A stretch of 23,012 nt of DNA from an uncultured Treponema sp. (GCA_937902125.1 CALDIB010000071.1:1-23012), one strand, 5' to 3'. Shown: positions 5,691 through 14,304, counted from the first letter of the stretch. Notes: a model not told the origin generated them from the letters alone. Made by a program: numbers and translations.

Positions 5691-7424
5691 TCACAGGACT
5701 TGATTGTTCCACAGCGCCGCGTATTTTTTTCCCAGCGCCAAAAGTTCTTGGTGGCTTCCGCATTCCGAAATTCCCTTTCCGTCCACAACGGCGATTTTGT
5801 CCGCGTTTTTTATGGTGGAAAGCCTGTGCGCGATTACAAGGGTTGTCCTTCCTTTTGAAAGTTCGTCAAAGGCGCTTTGAATTTTCATTTCGGTGGCGGT
5901 GTCCAAAGCGCTTGTTGCTTCGTCAAGAATCAAAATCGGCGGATTTTTTAGAAAGCAGCGCGCTATGGAAACCCTTTGCTTTTGTCCGCCTGAAAGTTTT
6001 ATTCCCCGCTCGCCAACAATTGAATCGTAGCCGTCCGGCATTTTCATTATGTCGTCGTGAATCTCAGCCCGCTTTGCGGCCGCGACTATTTCACTCTCGT
6101 TGGCGTTGGGCTTTCCGTATGCGATGTTTTCCCTGATGCTTCCGGCGAACAAAAAAACGTCTTGTTGAACGACGCCAATTTGCTTTCGCAAATTTTCAAG
6201 GCGTATTTTTTTAACGTCAATTCCGTCAAGTAAAATGGAGCCGCTTGTGGCTTCGTAAAAGCGGGGAATCAAATTGCAAATCGTGGTTTTTCCGCCGCCG
6301 CTTTCTCCCACAAATGCAAAATGCTCGCCGGCCTTTACCTCAAGGTTAATGTTTTCCAAGACGACTGTTTTTTTGTCGTAAGAAAAAGACACGTCCTTAA
6401 AGCTGATGTTTCCCCGGGCGCTCAAAAGCTCGACGGCGTCCTCCGCGTCTTTTATGCCGGTGTCGGTTCTCATTATTTCAAGAAAGCGGTTGAAGCCCGC
6501 CATTCCAGTTGAAAATTGCTCCACATTGAAATTGACAAGCTTTCGGACTGGATTTGTTACGGAAGCCACAAAGAGATTCGCGGCAATCAAATCCGGCAGC
6601 GTCATTCTTCCTTTCATAATAAAATATCCGCCCAAGGCCACCACCAAAAGGGAAAGCGTCGCCATAAAAAAATCCACGTTGGCGTGAAAAGTTGACATGA
6701 CTTTGTAAAAAGATTTTTTGCTTTCTTTGTATGTTTCATTGCTGCGAGCGAATTTTTCAATTTCAATTTCTTCGGCGGCAAAGCCTTGAGTGACGCGAAT
6801 TCCTGTAAGGGAATTTTCAAGAGCTCCGTTTATTACGGCTGTCTTTTCTTTTACACGTTTGGAACTTTCTGAAACTTTTTTTCTGTTTTTTATGGCGATG
6901 AAAATTACGATTGGCAAAAAGGCGAACACGACAAGCGCCAGTTCCCAACGAATTCTCAAAAGAAGAACAAAACTTCCCAAAAGCGTCAAAACGGAAGTCA
7001 TAACGTCTTCAGGCCCGTGATGGGAAAGTTCCGTCACCTCAAAAAGATCGGTCGTCACGCGGCTCATCAAGTGGCCGGTAAGATGGGAATCAAAAAAAGA
7101 AAAACTTTGTTCCTCCAATTTTGAAAAAATGTCCCGCCTCATGTCAGTTTCAACTTTGACTCCAAAGTAATGGCCCCAATAATTGACAAACCAAACGCAG
7201 ACCCAGCGAAGGCAATAGGCCGCGAACAAAAAAACGACAAGCAAAAAGAAAGTTTTAGCGGCTCCTTGGGGAATCAAGGTGTTCAGCAAGTAGCGGGTTA
7301 TAATCGGAAAACAAACGTCTATGACCGCGATAAAAAAAGCGCAAATCATGTCCGCCACAAAAAGATTCAAGTGAGGCTTGTAATAACTTAAAAAAACTTT
7401 TAAAGGCTTGTCATTGTAATTCAT
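5691..7424 (-). CDS. ABC exporter, fused membrane and ATPase domains
   Basis: A 577-residue half-transporter of the MsbA/LmrA/multidrug exporter type, working as a dimer in the inner membrane. Residues 15-310 hold the six-helix membrane domain. Residues 335-577 hold the ATPase with Walker A GESGGGKT (373-380), Q-loop VVQQDVFLF (about 418), signature LSGGQ (477-481), Walker B ILILDEA (497-503) and the switch histidine IAHRLST (533). All catalytic residues are present and the length is normal, so it should be active. Only one half-transporter gene is present, which fits a homodimer. It is divergent from the aldo/keto reductase gene with a 113-nt A/T-rich gap. ATG 7424 has a weak RBS. Substrate (lipid, peptide or drug) unknown. 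Confidence 0.93.
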   Translation of the reverse strand: MNYNDKPLKVFLSYYKPHLNLFVADMICAFFIAVIDVCFPIITRYLLNTLIPQGAAKTFFLLVVFLFAAYCLRWVCVWFVNYWGHYFGVKVETDMRRDIFSKLEEQSFSFFDSHLTGHLMSRVTTDLFEVTELSHHGPEDVMTSVLTLLGSFVLLLRIRWELALVVFAFLPIVIFIAIKNRKKVSESSKRVKEKTAVINGALENSLTGIRVTQGFAAEEIEIEKFARSNETYKESKKSFYKVMSTFHANVDFFMATLSLLVVALGGYFIMKGRMTLPDLIAANLFVASVTNPVRKLVNFNVEQFSTGMAGFNRFLEIMRTDTGIKDAEDAVELLSARGNISFKDVSFSYDKKTVVLENINLEVKAGEHFAFVGESGGGKTTICNLIPRFYEATSGSILLDGIDVKKIRLENLRKQIGVVQQDVFLFAGSIRENIAYGKPNANESEIVAAAKRAEIHDDIMKMPDGYDSIVGERGIKLSGGQKQRVSIARCFLKNPPILILDEATSALDTATEMKIQSAFDELSKGRTTLVIAHRLSTIKNADKIAVVDGKGISECGSHQELLALGKKYAALWNNQVL

Positions 7425-7537
7425 TTTTTCACTATATCAAATTTTGCGGAAAAAAAAAGCCGTTTCAACAAATTTTTCTTTTAATTTTTTTAAATATGAT
7501 TTATTATTTAAGAAAGAACAAAAGCGGGAGAGACTTT

Positions 7538-8659
7538 ATGGGAATCAACTTGGAGAAAATGCCAAAGCTTGGCTTTGGACTTATGCGCCTTCCTGAAACC
7601 GGCGGCGAGATTGACATTGAGCGCGTCAAGACAATGGTGGACAAATACATGAACGCGGGAATGAATTATTTTGACACGGCCTATGTTTACCACAGCGGAA
7701 AGTCCGAAGTCGCCGCCCAAGAAGCCTTGGTCAAGCGCTACCCTCGCGAAAGTTTCATGCTTGCCACAAAACTTCCCGGCTGGGAAATGAAATGCAAAGA
7801 AGACCGGGACAGAATTTTTGACGAGCAATGCCAAAGAGCCGGCGTTGACTATTTTGACTTTTACCTGCTCCATTCAATAGAAGAAGGAAACAACTACGTT
7901 TCTTACGAAAAATACGACTGCTTCAATTGGGGCCTAAAAATGAAAGAGTCCGGCCGCATAAAGCATTTTGGCTTTTCTTTTCACGGAAGCCCGGAACTTT
8001 TGGACAAGCTTACGGACGAGCATCCAGAAATGGAATTTGTCCAGATTCAGCTGAACTATCTGGACAGAACCAATCCTGTGGTCCGCTCGCAAAAACTTTA
8101 CGACATTCTTCACAAGAAAAAAATTCCGATGATTATTATGGAACCGGTTCGCGGCGGAATGCTAGCGGCGATGGCTCCAGAACTTGAGGCAAAGTTCAAG
8201 GCCGCGCGGCCAAAGGATTCGGTGGCTTCATGGGCCTTGCGCTATTGCGGCTCCCTTGAAGGCGTTGTGACAATTCTTTCAGGAATGTCCACCGAAGAGC
8301 AAATGGACGACAACATAAAAACCTTTTTGAATTTTGAGCCTGTCAGCGCGGCCGAAATGAAAATCATCGATGAAGTTACTGACAAAATTTTAAGCATTCC
8401 GCAAATTGGATGCACGGCCTGCAAATACTGCGTTGACGGCTGCCCCACAAAAATCAGCATTCCCGATGTGTTCAGAACAATAAACACTTTGCGCCGCTAT
8501 CCGAACGACTGGCGGGCAAAAAATTTTTATTCGGCCTTGGCGGAAAGAAGCGCCAAAGCCTCCGATTGCGTTTCCTGCGGACAGTGCGAAAGCGTTTGCC
8601 CGCAACACCTTCCCATCATCAAATTGATGCAAGAAGCCGCGGAAATTCTTGACGCATAA
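7538..8659 (+). CDS. Aldo/keto reductase with C-terminal 2x[4Fe-4S] domain
   Basis: A 373-residue protein. Residues 1-280 form an aldo/keto reductase barrel with the likely catalytic tetrad Asp46 and Tyr51 (FDTAYVYHSGKSE), Lys78 (LATKLPGW) and His112 (LLHS). Residues 287-373 carry two ferredoxin-type clusters: CTACKYCVDGCP (292, 295, 298, 302) and CVSCGQCESVCP (344, 347, 350, 354). This architecture is common in anaerobic gut bacteria and would couple NAD(P)H-type carbonyl reduction to ferredoxin-like electron transfer; the substrate is unknown. Start: GGGAG at 7526-7530, 7 nt before ATG 7538. Upstream codons in frame from 7496 lie in A/T-rich intergenic sequence and were rejected. It forms an operon with the next gene, 14 nt away. 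Confidence 0.93.
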   Translation: MGINLEKMPKLGFGLMRLPETGGEIDIERVKTMVDKYMNAGMNYFDTAYVYHSGKSEVAAQEALVKRYPRESFMLATKLPGWEMKCKEDRDRIFDEQCQRAGVDYFDFYLLHSIEEGNNYVSYEKYDCFNWGLKMKESGRIKHFGFSFHGSPELLDKLTDEHPEMEFVQIQLNYLDRTNPVVRSQKLYDILHKKKIPMIIMEPVRGGMLAAMAPELEAKFKAARPKDSVASWALRYCGSLEGVVTILSGMSTEEQMDDNIKTFLNFEPVSAAEMKIIDEVTDKILSIPQIGCTACKYCVDGCPTKISIPDVFRTINTLRRYPNDWRAKNFYSALAERSAKASDCVSCGQCESVCPQHLPIIKLMQEAAEILDA

Positions 8660-8673
8660 AAAAGAGGGGCCTT

Positions 8674-9318
8674 ATGAAAGAAGGATTGGCAAAAAGAATC
8701 GGAATGTCTTTTTTTGGAGTGATTGTTTGCGCGGCTAGCGTGGGCGTTTTTAAAATAGCGGCGCTGGGAGTGGATCCCTTTCAGTCCTTTATGGCCGGCT
8801 TGGACAAGCTCATTCCCCTTGACTTTGGACTTTTGTATATAATCGTCAACGCGCTCTTGCTGATTTTCGCGCTGGTCTTTGACAGGCATTACATAGGAAT
8901 CGCGACGTTCATCAATTTGTTTTTGCTTGGATACATCACCCAATTCACCTACCAGTTTTTGCAAACCATAATCGTCAATCCTTCCATTTTTGTCCGCCTC
9001 TTGTGCCTTGCCATTGGAGTCGTAGTGATTTGCTTTGGCTCGGCCTTTTACATGACCGCGGACTTGGGCGTGTCAACCTACGACGCGGTGGCGCTTATAA
9101 TTTGCAACACGTGGAAAAAGGGCATGTTCCAATATGTCAGAATAATCACAGACCTTGTTTGCGTTCTTTTAGGCGCCGCACTTTTTATTTTGGCAGGAGG
9201 AAAATTTCTTGAAATCCCAACGATTGTGGGAATCGGAACAATACTGACAGCCTTTTTCATGGGGCCGCTAATCGAGTTCTTCAACGTCCACGTCGCGCGT
9301 CCGCTTTTGGCAAAGTAA
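8674..9318 (+). CDS. YitT/YczE-like multi-TM membrane protein
   Basis: A 214-residue integral membrane protein with about six helices (roughly 9-29, 46-66, 70-95, 105-126, 150-172, 178-200). The repeated motif ALGVDPFQSFMAGL (about 29-42) and DLGVSTYDAVALII (about 130-143) is the internal duplication typical of the YczE/YitT class (G-V-x-P-x-D/x-A). The molecular role of that class is poorly defined; it is often annotated as a transporter or regulator. It starts 14 nt after the reductase with GAGGGG as RBS, so the two are probably co-transcribed. No catalytic residues can be named. Confidence 0.8.
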   Translation: MKEGLAKRIGMSFFGVIVCAASVGVFKIAALGVDPFQSFMAGLDKLIPLDFGLLYIIVNALLLIFALVFDRHYIGIATFINLFLLGYITQFTYQFLQTIIVNPSIFVRLLCLAIGVVVICFGSAFYMTADLGVSTYDAVALIICNTWKKGMFQYVRIITDLVCVLLGAALFILAGGKFLEIPTIVGIGTILTAFFMGPLIEFFNVHVARPLLAK

Positions 9319-9325
9319 AATACTG

Positions 9326-9360
9326 TTTGACAAAAAGCCGCGATTGGCGCAAAATGTAAT
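9326..9360 (+). promoter_or_regulatory. Promoter of the hydrolase gene, predicts a leaderless mRNA
   Basis: TTTGACAAAAAG (9326-9337), 12 nt, then CAAAATGTAAT (9350-9360). TTGACA and CAAAAT are 17 nt apart, and the -10-like box ends 7 nt before ATG 9363. No RBS is present. The form is the same as at 5101-5135 on the other strand. Confidence 0.55.
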
Positions 9361-9362
9361 TG

Positions 9363-10193
9363 ATGAAGAAAAAAAATCCTTGCGCCGTGATTGCCCTTGC
9401 ATCTGTCGTTGTCGCGGCGGCCGCGCTTTTTGCCGCAATAAAATCTTTGTATTCCCGCAGGCCGCTCGACCTGGCTTTTGACGCGGCCTATTATTTTTCG
9501 GAAGAATCTAGCGCTTCAGGCGTATGGAAATACGAAAAATCTTACAGCGGCCATCAATATTATCTTTACCTTCCGCCGGAATATCGCGAGGCCAGCGACG
9601 ACCAAAGCGCCAAGCTTCCGCTGATTGTCGCCTTCCACGGTTCCGACGAAAAGGGGCAGGCCTTTAAATACGGAAGAATTTTTACCGGCGAAGATTTCCA
9701 GAAAAAAATTCATCCAAAGGGCGCCGCGGTTCTTTTAATCTTTTCGCGCATAAACTATTTTACCGATCCGCATGGAACGGCGCTTTTAATCAAAAACGTT
9801 TGCATAAAAAACAAGTGCATAGATCCGACCAACATCGTGGGCTACGGCTTTTCGCAAGGCGCCAAATTTGTCGCCGAGATGGCTTGCGCTGAGCCAAGCC
9901 TTTTCCGCGCGCTTGTAAGCGGAAGCGGCTTTTACCAAATGTCGGCGAAGGAAATCTTGCGCGTCCTTCCGATTCAATTTTACTGGGCCAATTCCGAAGA
10001 CGACAAGGGAATCTTTGAGCAGGGAATGCCGACAGGACGGCGCGTCGCGCGCTTTTGCAAAAATTCCCGCTACGTCCAATACAAAAGCCGCCACCACTTT
10101 TACGTGGAATTAAAAGACAAGACCGGCCGCCTCAACAAAGACGGAAGCGATGAGACCTTTATGGACTGGCTCTGTTCCGTCGTGAACGAATAA
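9363..10193 (+). CDS. Membrane-anchored or secreted alpha/beta hydrolase (esterase/PHB-depolymerase-like)
   Basis: A 276-residue protein. The N-terminus (MKKKNPCAVIALASVVVAAA) is a signal anchor or signal peptide without an obvious lipobox. The rest is an alpha/beta hydrolase: the oxyanion strand LPLIVAFHGSDEKG, the nucleophile elbow GYGFSQGAKF (G-x-S-x-G), an acid candidate in WANSEDDKG and a histidine in SRHHFYVEL. This order resembles polyhydroxybutyrate-depolymerase/feruloyl-esterase-like (CE1-type) proteins. In an organism with a secreted endoglucanase it might remove esters from plant cell-wall polymers, but that is inference. ATG 9363 is chosen over the TTG at 9360. There is no RBS, and the promoter position suggests leaderless translation. 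Confidence 0.8.
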   Translation: MKKKNPCAVIALASVVVAAAALFAAIKSLYSRRPLDLAFDAAYYFSEESSASGVWKYEKSYSGHQYYLYLPPEYREASDDQSAKLPLIVAFHGSDEKGQAFKYGRIFTGEDFQKKIHPKGAAVLLIFSRINYFTDPHGTALLIKNVCIKNKCIDPTNIVGYGFSQGAKFVAEMACAEPSLFRALVSGSGFYQMSAKEILRVLPIQFYWANSEDDKGIFEQGMPTGRRVARFCKNSRYVQYKSRHHFYVELKDKTGRLNKDGSDETFMDWLCSVVNE

Positions 10194-10267
10194 GGCAAAA
10201 GCCAAAATTTTCATCCCTAAAATAACGCATCTTATCCCCAGCCTTTTGCATCTTGCCAAAAAGCGCC

Positions 10268-10304
10268 TTGCGGCCTCGCGCGTTCCGTCTTATGATTGAA
10301 TCAT
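10268..10304 (+). promoter_or_regulatory. Promoter with palindromic operator for the redox gene cluster
   Basis: TTGCGG (10268-10273), 17 nt, TATGAT (10291-10296). The -10 box is embedded in the perfect palindrome ATGATT-G-AATCAT (10292-10304), which lies just before the AGGAGG RBS (10306-10311). A repressor bound there would block transcription of the array beginning at 10317. Confidence 0.5.
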
Positions 10305-10316
10305 CAGGAGGAGCGA

Positions 10317-10964
10317 ATGGTATTAGAAGCGATTTTGTTGGGGCTTTCGACCGGAACTTACTGCGCGATGTATTGCGTTCCGGTTCTGGCGCCCTTTTTG
10401 GCGGGCGGCGAAAATCCAAGCTACAAAAGGAACGGAGGCTTGATTGGCGCTTTTTTGGGCGCGCGGCTTTTGACGTATTTTATTTTTGGCGCGGCCTTTG
10501 CGGCGCTAGGACTTTTGGCCAACGAATGGATGGATCCCGTGCTGGCCAGAAAGCTTTCTGTGGCGGCCTACATTGTTTGCGGCCTTGCGCTTTTGGCAAA
10601 CTCGCTGGGCGCGAAGTTTCCTTGGGGCTGCCAATGCCGCGCTCCAAAGCTTAAACGGCTTGGAAGCGATTGGGTTACCGCGATTGTTTCTGGCCTTGCG
10701 GTCGGCCTGCACGTTTGCCCGCCCTTGTGGACGGCGATTGTCCGTTCGGTTTTTGGCGGGAACGGCTTGCCAGGCTTTTTTTACTTTGTCTTTTTTTATG
10801 TCGGAACGCTTCCGTTTTTCGCGCCGCTTTTTGGAATTCCTTTTGTGACAAAAAGGCTTCCTGTGATAAGGAACGTCGCCCGCGTCGCGCAATTTTTTGT
10901 AAGCCTTTACTTTATCTTTTTCCTTGGAGTCTTAGCGGCAACGAGCATGTTCGCAAGCCAATAA
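10317..10964 (+). CDS. SafE/DsbD-like polytopic membrane protein with paired cysteines
   Basis: A 215-residue protein with about six membrane helices. The first helix carries GLSTGTYCAMYCVPVLAPF (Cys16, Cys20), and after a cytoplasmic or periplasmic loop with WGCQCRAP (Cys105, Cys107) a later helix carries GLAVGLHVCPPLW (Cys134). The pseudo-symmetric G-L-x-x-G-x-x-x-C-x-P motifs are typical of the DsbD/CcdA and sulfite-exporter-like SafE (UreH_2) membrane families, which move electrons through thiols or transport sulfur compounds. Start: AGGAGG at 10306-10311, 5 nt before ATG 10317. The next gene encodes a NapH-like Fe-S membrane protein, so an electron-transfer role is more attractive than sulfite export. 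Confidence 0.72.
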   Translation: MVLEAILLGLSTGTYCAMYCVPVLAPFLAGGENPSYKRNGGLIGAFLGARLLTYFIFGAAFAALGLLANEWMDPVLARKLSVAAYIVCGLALLANSLGAKFPWGCQCRAPKLKRLGSDWVTAIVSGLAVGLHVCPPLWTAIVRSVFGGNGLPGFFYFVFFYVGTLPFFAPLFGIPFVTKRLPVIRNVARVAQFFVSLYFIFFLGVLAATSMFASQ

Positions 10965-11045
10965 ATGAAAGACGCCGCATAAGCGGCAACATTCGCACTT
11001 GTTAACTAACGCGCGCGAACAGCCGTATTTTTAGGAGGTTCTTTA

Positions 11046-12236
11046 ATGACAGCAAGTTTTATTTTGACAATAATGATGTCGTTCATCGTGATGTTTTTTG
11101 TCGCGGGAACTGGCGGCTTTTCTTTGGCAAGCTTGGTTTACTCAGTTTTTTTAATCGCGCTTTTTGCAGGGATGACTTTTAGCGAACATAGGAAAAAGGG
11201 TAGCGGCGTCATTTACCGCCGAATTTTTCAAACAGTCTTTGCCGTTGGTTTTTGCGCGGCCTTTATTTCCGACCTTTACGCCGAGCGCGGAAGCATGGCC
11301 ATCACCTCGCAGGCGATGAGCAACGCCGAGCTTCCTTTTTGCCACATCGCGATTCCGCAAGCGCTGCTTCCGCTCCTTGTCACAAAGAACATAATTTTCC
11401 CGGCCAGAATCTCCGGCCACTACGCCGCCGTCGCAAGCATGATTTTGATTTGGCTTGTGTGTACCTTGATTCTTGGCCGCGGCTGGTGCTCTTGGGTTTG
11501 CTTTTACGGCGGCTGGGAAGAAGGCTTTTCGCATTTGGCAAAAAAGCCGCGCATAAAGCTTCTTCCAAAAAACAAGGAGATTCGGGAATTGCATTTTGGC
11601 TTTTTCTTTTTCATCGTCCTTGCATCGCTTTGCCAAATGGCTTGCGCGTATTGCGAATGGTTCTGTCCCTTTAAGCTGGTGACCGAATACAGCCCGGTCA
11701 ATTCAATTCCAAGCTTGATTGCCACGATAATTTTTGTCGGCTTGTTCGTCGGCCTTGTAATCGTTCTTCCGATTCTTACAAAAAAGCGGACGCAATGCAG
11801 CGCGCTTTGCCCCTTTGGCGCTTTCGCCTCGCTGACCGACCGCTTTAGCGCCTTTAGGATGAAGATCGACACGGAAAAGTGCGTTGGCTGCATGAAGTGC
11901 GCGGCGGTCTGTCCATTTAGCGCGATTGACATAAAGACGATTCAAGAAAAAAAGGGAAGGCCCGAAATCACCTGCGCGAAGTGCGGAGAGTGCGTCGCGG
12001 TTTGCCCGCAAGGCGCGATAAGATACGACTTTAAGTTTAACGCAGGCCGCTCTTGCGCTGGCAGCTGCGCAAGTTCCGCCGCGCCAAAGACAGCTTTTGG
12101 CCGCGCCGTCCAAGAGCTTTTGTATCCGGCCCAGCTTTTTAGGTTCGCAGCCTTTAGCTTTGCAACAATCATGTCGTCGGATTTTATGGTAAAGAGCCTT
12201 AACCTTGCGTTTAATTTAATTGGAGGAATAAAATGA
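11046..12236 (+). CDS. NapH/NosR/CcoG-like 4Fe-4S membrane protein
   Basis: A 396-residue membrane ferredoxin. About five to six helices lie before residue 245. The family cysteine motifs are GRGWCSWVCFYGG (144-156), CEWFCPFK (203-210) and CSALCPFGA (251-259). Two classical [4Fe-4S] motifs follow: C279/282/285/289 (CVGCMKCAAVCP) and C310/313/316/320 (CAKCGECVAVCP). An extra CAGSC lies at 337-341. Such proteins pass quinol or thiol electrons to periplasmic reductases. No catalytic partner (nitrate, nitrous oxide or TMAO reductase) is nearby, so the acceptor is unknown. GGAGG precedes ATG 11046. The 81-nt gap upstream has a small hairpin (GCCGC-ATAA-GCGGC, 10974-10987). Its stop overlaps the next start (ATGA). 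Confidence 0.88.
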   Translation: MTASFILTIMMSFIVMFFVAGTGGFSLASLVYSVFLIALFAGMTFSEHRKKGSGVIYRRIFQTVFAVGFCAAFISDLYAERGSMAITSQAMSNAELPFCHIAIPQALLPLLVTKNIIFPARISGHYAAVASMILIWLVCTLILGRGWCSWVCFYGGWEEGFSHLAKKPRIKLLPKNKEIRELHFGFFFFIVLASLCQMACAYCEWFCPFKLVTEYSPVNSIPSLIATIIFVGLFVGLVIVLPILTKKRTQCSALCPFGAFASLTDRFSAFRMKIDTEKCVGCMKCAAVCPFSAIDIKTIQEKKGRPEITCAKCGECVAVCPQGAIRYDFKFNAGRSCAGSCASSAAPKTAFGRAVQELLYPAQLFRFAAFSFATIMSSDFMVKSLNLAFNLIGGIK

Positions 12237-13414
12237 AATTTGAAAAAGCTAAAAAATTTTTCTATGGCCTGAAGGTCGCAAAGACCGCGCTTGTTTGCGT
12301 TTTGGGAGTTCCGATGTTCTTTGTTTTTTCGGAAGTTCCGGCGAACTTTATTGGAGGCTTTTTGCGCGTTGATCCGTCGTACACAGGCGGCCTTGTGGCC
12401 GAAGAGATTGTTGACCCAATCGGAAACGCGGGCGAGCGGGGCGGCTTGGTCCGCTACACGGTTCACCAGCCGGTGACCGGCGCGCGCAGGCAAAAGTCCG
12501 CCGAATACTGGCAAGTCGTTTTTGACTTTAACGGAGCGCCTGCAAAAAAACAGGAGACGGTTTACATCGCCGCCGACAACATGGCGGAAAGCGCGCGGCC
12601 TTGGAATTTCGCGCTAAAAATTGACGGCGGCCAAGGAAAGGTTTACGACAGCAAGGGCGCTTTGATTTGCGCCGCGGAAGTCTACCCGCTGAACGGCGGC
12701 GAGCAAGTCAAGGCGAGAATTCCCTTGCAGGACAAACGGCTGCAGGCGCTTTTGGGATCCAAAAAAACTTGGCACAGCATTGAGCTTGGCGGCGAAAGCG
12801 GCGAGGCTGGAAACGCTGGCGGGCGCGTCGCTCCTGTCGAAGCGAGAATGGCCGCGCAAAAAAAGAAGAATGGCCAAGCCGACGATGACGAAGCCTTTGT
12901 GGAGCGCGTAAAGAAAATCTACGAGGGCGCCGCGAACAATTCCGGCGCTTCCGACAGTTCCGCCTTAGACGACGGAGCCGACATCATGGACAAAATAAAC
13001 GCGGCCCTCCAAAAGTACGAGCAAAAAATTAAGGAAAACCCAAACGATTACATTAGCCTTGCCAACTACGGCTCTTGGCTTGCAAAAAAAGGCGGCGAGT
13101 CTTCCGCGCTAAAGGCGATGAAGCTTGTGAAGGACGCTTATGTTTACTTGGACAAGGCCGCGGAACTTTGCGCCGGAAAGGAAGGCGAGATTGAAGTTTT
13201 GATGAACCGCGCTTCGGTGAGCGCTTCCGTTCCCGAGATGGTATTTAAAAAGTCGGAAGTTGGAGCAAACGATTTTACAAAATCCGCCTCGCTTACGGAC
13301 AATAAAGTTCTAAAGGCCTATTGCCATGTGATGGCCTATGAATGTTACAAAAAATGCAACAAGGAATCGAAGGCTTTTCTTGCTTTGCAAGAAGCCAAAA
13401 AGGCGCTAGAATAG
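12233..13414 (+). CDS. Membrane-anchored partner of the NapH-like protein, unknown family
   Basis: A 393-residue protein. Residues 15-35 form one N-terminal membrane anchor, so the rest is probably extracytoplasmic. Residues about 88-195 (YWQVVFDFNGA, VYIAADNMAESARPWNFALK, then VKARIPLQDKRL) resemble the beta-rich glucodextranase C-terminal/DOMON-type fold. A charged low-complexity linker at about 205-255 is followed by a helical, TPR-like region with KENPNDYISLANYGSWLAKK and YLDKAAELC. It overlaps the NapH-like gene by 4 nt with GGAGGA as RBS, so the two products are likely made together and may form one complex. I cannot name the family, and the domain readings are by eye. Confidence 0.7.
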   Translation: MKFEKAKKFFYGLKVAKTALVCVLGVPMFFVFSEVPANFIGGFLRVDPSYTGGLVAEEIVDPIGNAGERGGLVRYTVHQPVTGARRQKSAEYWQVVFDFNGAPAKKQETVYIAADNMAESARPWNFALKIDGGQGKVYDSKGALICAAEVYPLNGGEQVKARIPLQDKRLQALLGSKKTWHSIELGGESGEAGNAGGRVAPVEARMAAQKKKNGQADDDEAFVERVKKIYEGAANNSGASDSSALDDGADIMDKINAALQKYEQKIKENPNDYISLANYGSWLAKKGGESSALKAMKLVKDAYVYLDKAAELCAGKEGEIEVLMNRASVSASVPEMVFKKSEVGANDFTKSASLTDNKVLKAYCHVMAYECYKKCNKESKAFLALQEAKKALE

Positions 13415-13420
13415 TATTTG

Positions 13421-13861
13421 ATGAAAATAACGATTCTTGAAAAAGAGCCTGGCGAAGAAGACGAGATAATCGTAAAGTGCGGCCAGCTTGATGAAAAGTT
13501 AATGCGCCTTATAAACCAGTTTAAGTCTGGCGGCAAAGGCAAAATGAATTTTTACAAGGATTCAAAAATCGTCTTGGTGGAGCCGGCGGAAGTCTTGTAC
13601 TTTGAGTCGGTTGACGACAAAGTTTTTGCCTACACAAAGGACTGCGTTTACGAAACAAAGGCCAAGCTCTACCAGTTGGAGGAAGAGTTGCCCGCAAGCG
13701 ATTTCTTTAGGGCCAATAAAGCGGTGATCGTGAACCTTGACAAAATCGACAGCCTTGCGCCGGCCTTTGGCGGCCGCTTTGAAGCGACGTTGGAAAACGG
13801 CTACAAGGTTGTCGTTTCAAGAAATTATTTAAATGAGTTGAAGGAGATGTTGGGCCTATGA
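13421..13861 (+). CDS. LytTR-domain DNA-binding regulator
   Basis: A 146-residue protein with a short N-terminal region and a LytTR domain from about residue 45 to the end: KIVLVEPAEVLYFESVDDKV, then YETKAKLYQLEEELPASDFF and RANKAVIVNLDKIDSLAP. The end, NGYKVVVSRNYLNELKEML, is the classic LytTR ending. It lacks a receiver domain, which is usual for LytTR proteins paired with DUF3021 membrane proteins. It starts 6 nt after the previous gene and overlaps the DUF3021 gene by ATGA. ATG 13421 is preferred over the TTG at 13418. It probably regulates its own operon by binding direct repeats, as members of the family do. Confidence 0.92.
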   Translation: MKITILEKEPGEEDEIIVKCGQLDEKLMRLINQFKSGGKGKMNFYKDSKIVLVEPAEVLYFESVDDKVFAYTKDCVYETKAKLYQLEEELPASDFFRANKAVIVNLDKIDSLAPAFGGRFEATLENGYKVVVSRNYLNELKEMLGL

Positions 13862-14304
13862 AACGTTCAGACAGCAAAAAAGAAATGTTTTCGGTGATGA
13901 CAAACATTTGCGCCCGCGTCGTCACTTTGATTTTTGTTTTCATCACGCTCTTCAGAAAATTTTTCAATCCAAGCGGAAACCTTATGATGGGAATCGACGA
14001 CATTTTGGGCGTGATTTTTATCGGAGCGGTTTCGGGCCTTGCATTTGGAATTTTTTACGTTAAAAACAATTTGAGCGCCAGGGGAACCGCGCTCTTGCAG
14101 CTTTTGTATTTTGCGATAATCAACGCGACGGTTTGCGCGACAGGCTTTTGCCTTAATTGGTTCAAAATAGAGCTTAAGCCGATTCTTGTGGTGGAAGCGA
14201 TGTTTGTCTTGATTTATTTTTTAGTCACTTTTTGTGTTTACATGTTTGACTTTAACGAGGCCAAAAAAATCAACGAAAAGCTTAAGGCAAGAAAGAACAA
14301 GTAA
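13858..14304 (+). CDS. DUF3021 family membrane protein
   Basis: A 148-residue protein with four membrane helices (about 18-36, 45-66, 78-100, 108-130) and a basic C-terminal tail (KKINEKLKARKNK). DUF3021 proteins are encoded next to LytTR regulators and are thought to hold the regulator inactive at the membrane, a one-to-one pair that acts like a two-component system. Both coupling (4-nt overlap with the LytTR gene) and size fit. Its gene ends 2 nt before the WYL regulator, so a link between the LytTR system and the WYL module is suggested by layout only. Confidence 0.87.
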   Translation: MKRSDSKKEMFSVMTNICARVVTLIFVFITLFRKFFNPSGNLMMGIDDILGVIFIGAVSGLAFGIFYVKNNLSARGTALLQLLYFAIINATVCATGFCLNWFKIELKPILVVEAMFVLIYFLVTFCVYMFDFNEAKKINEKLKARKNK

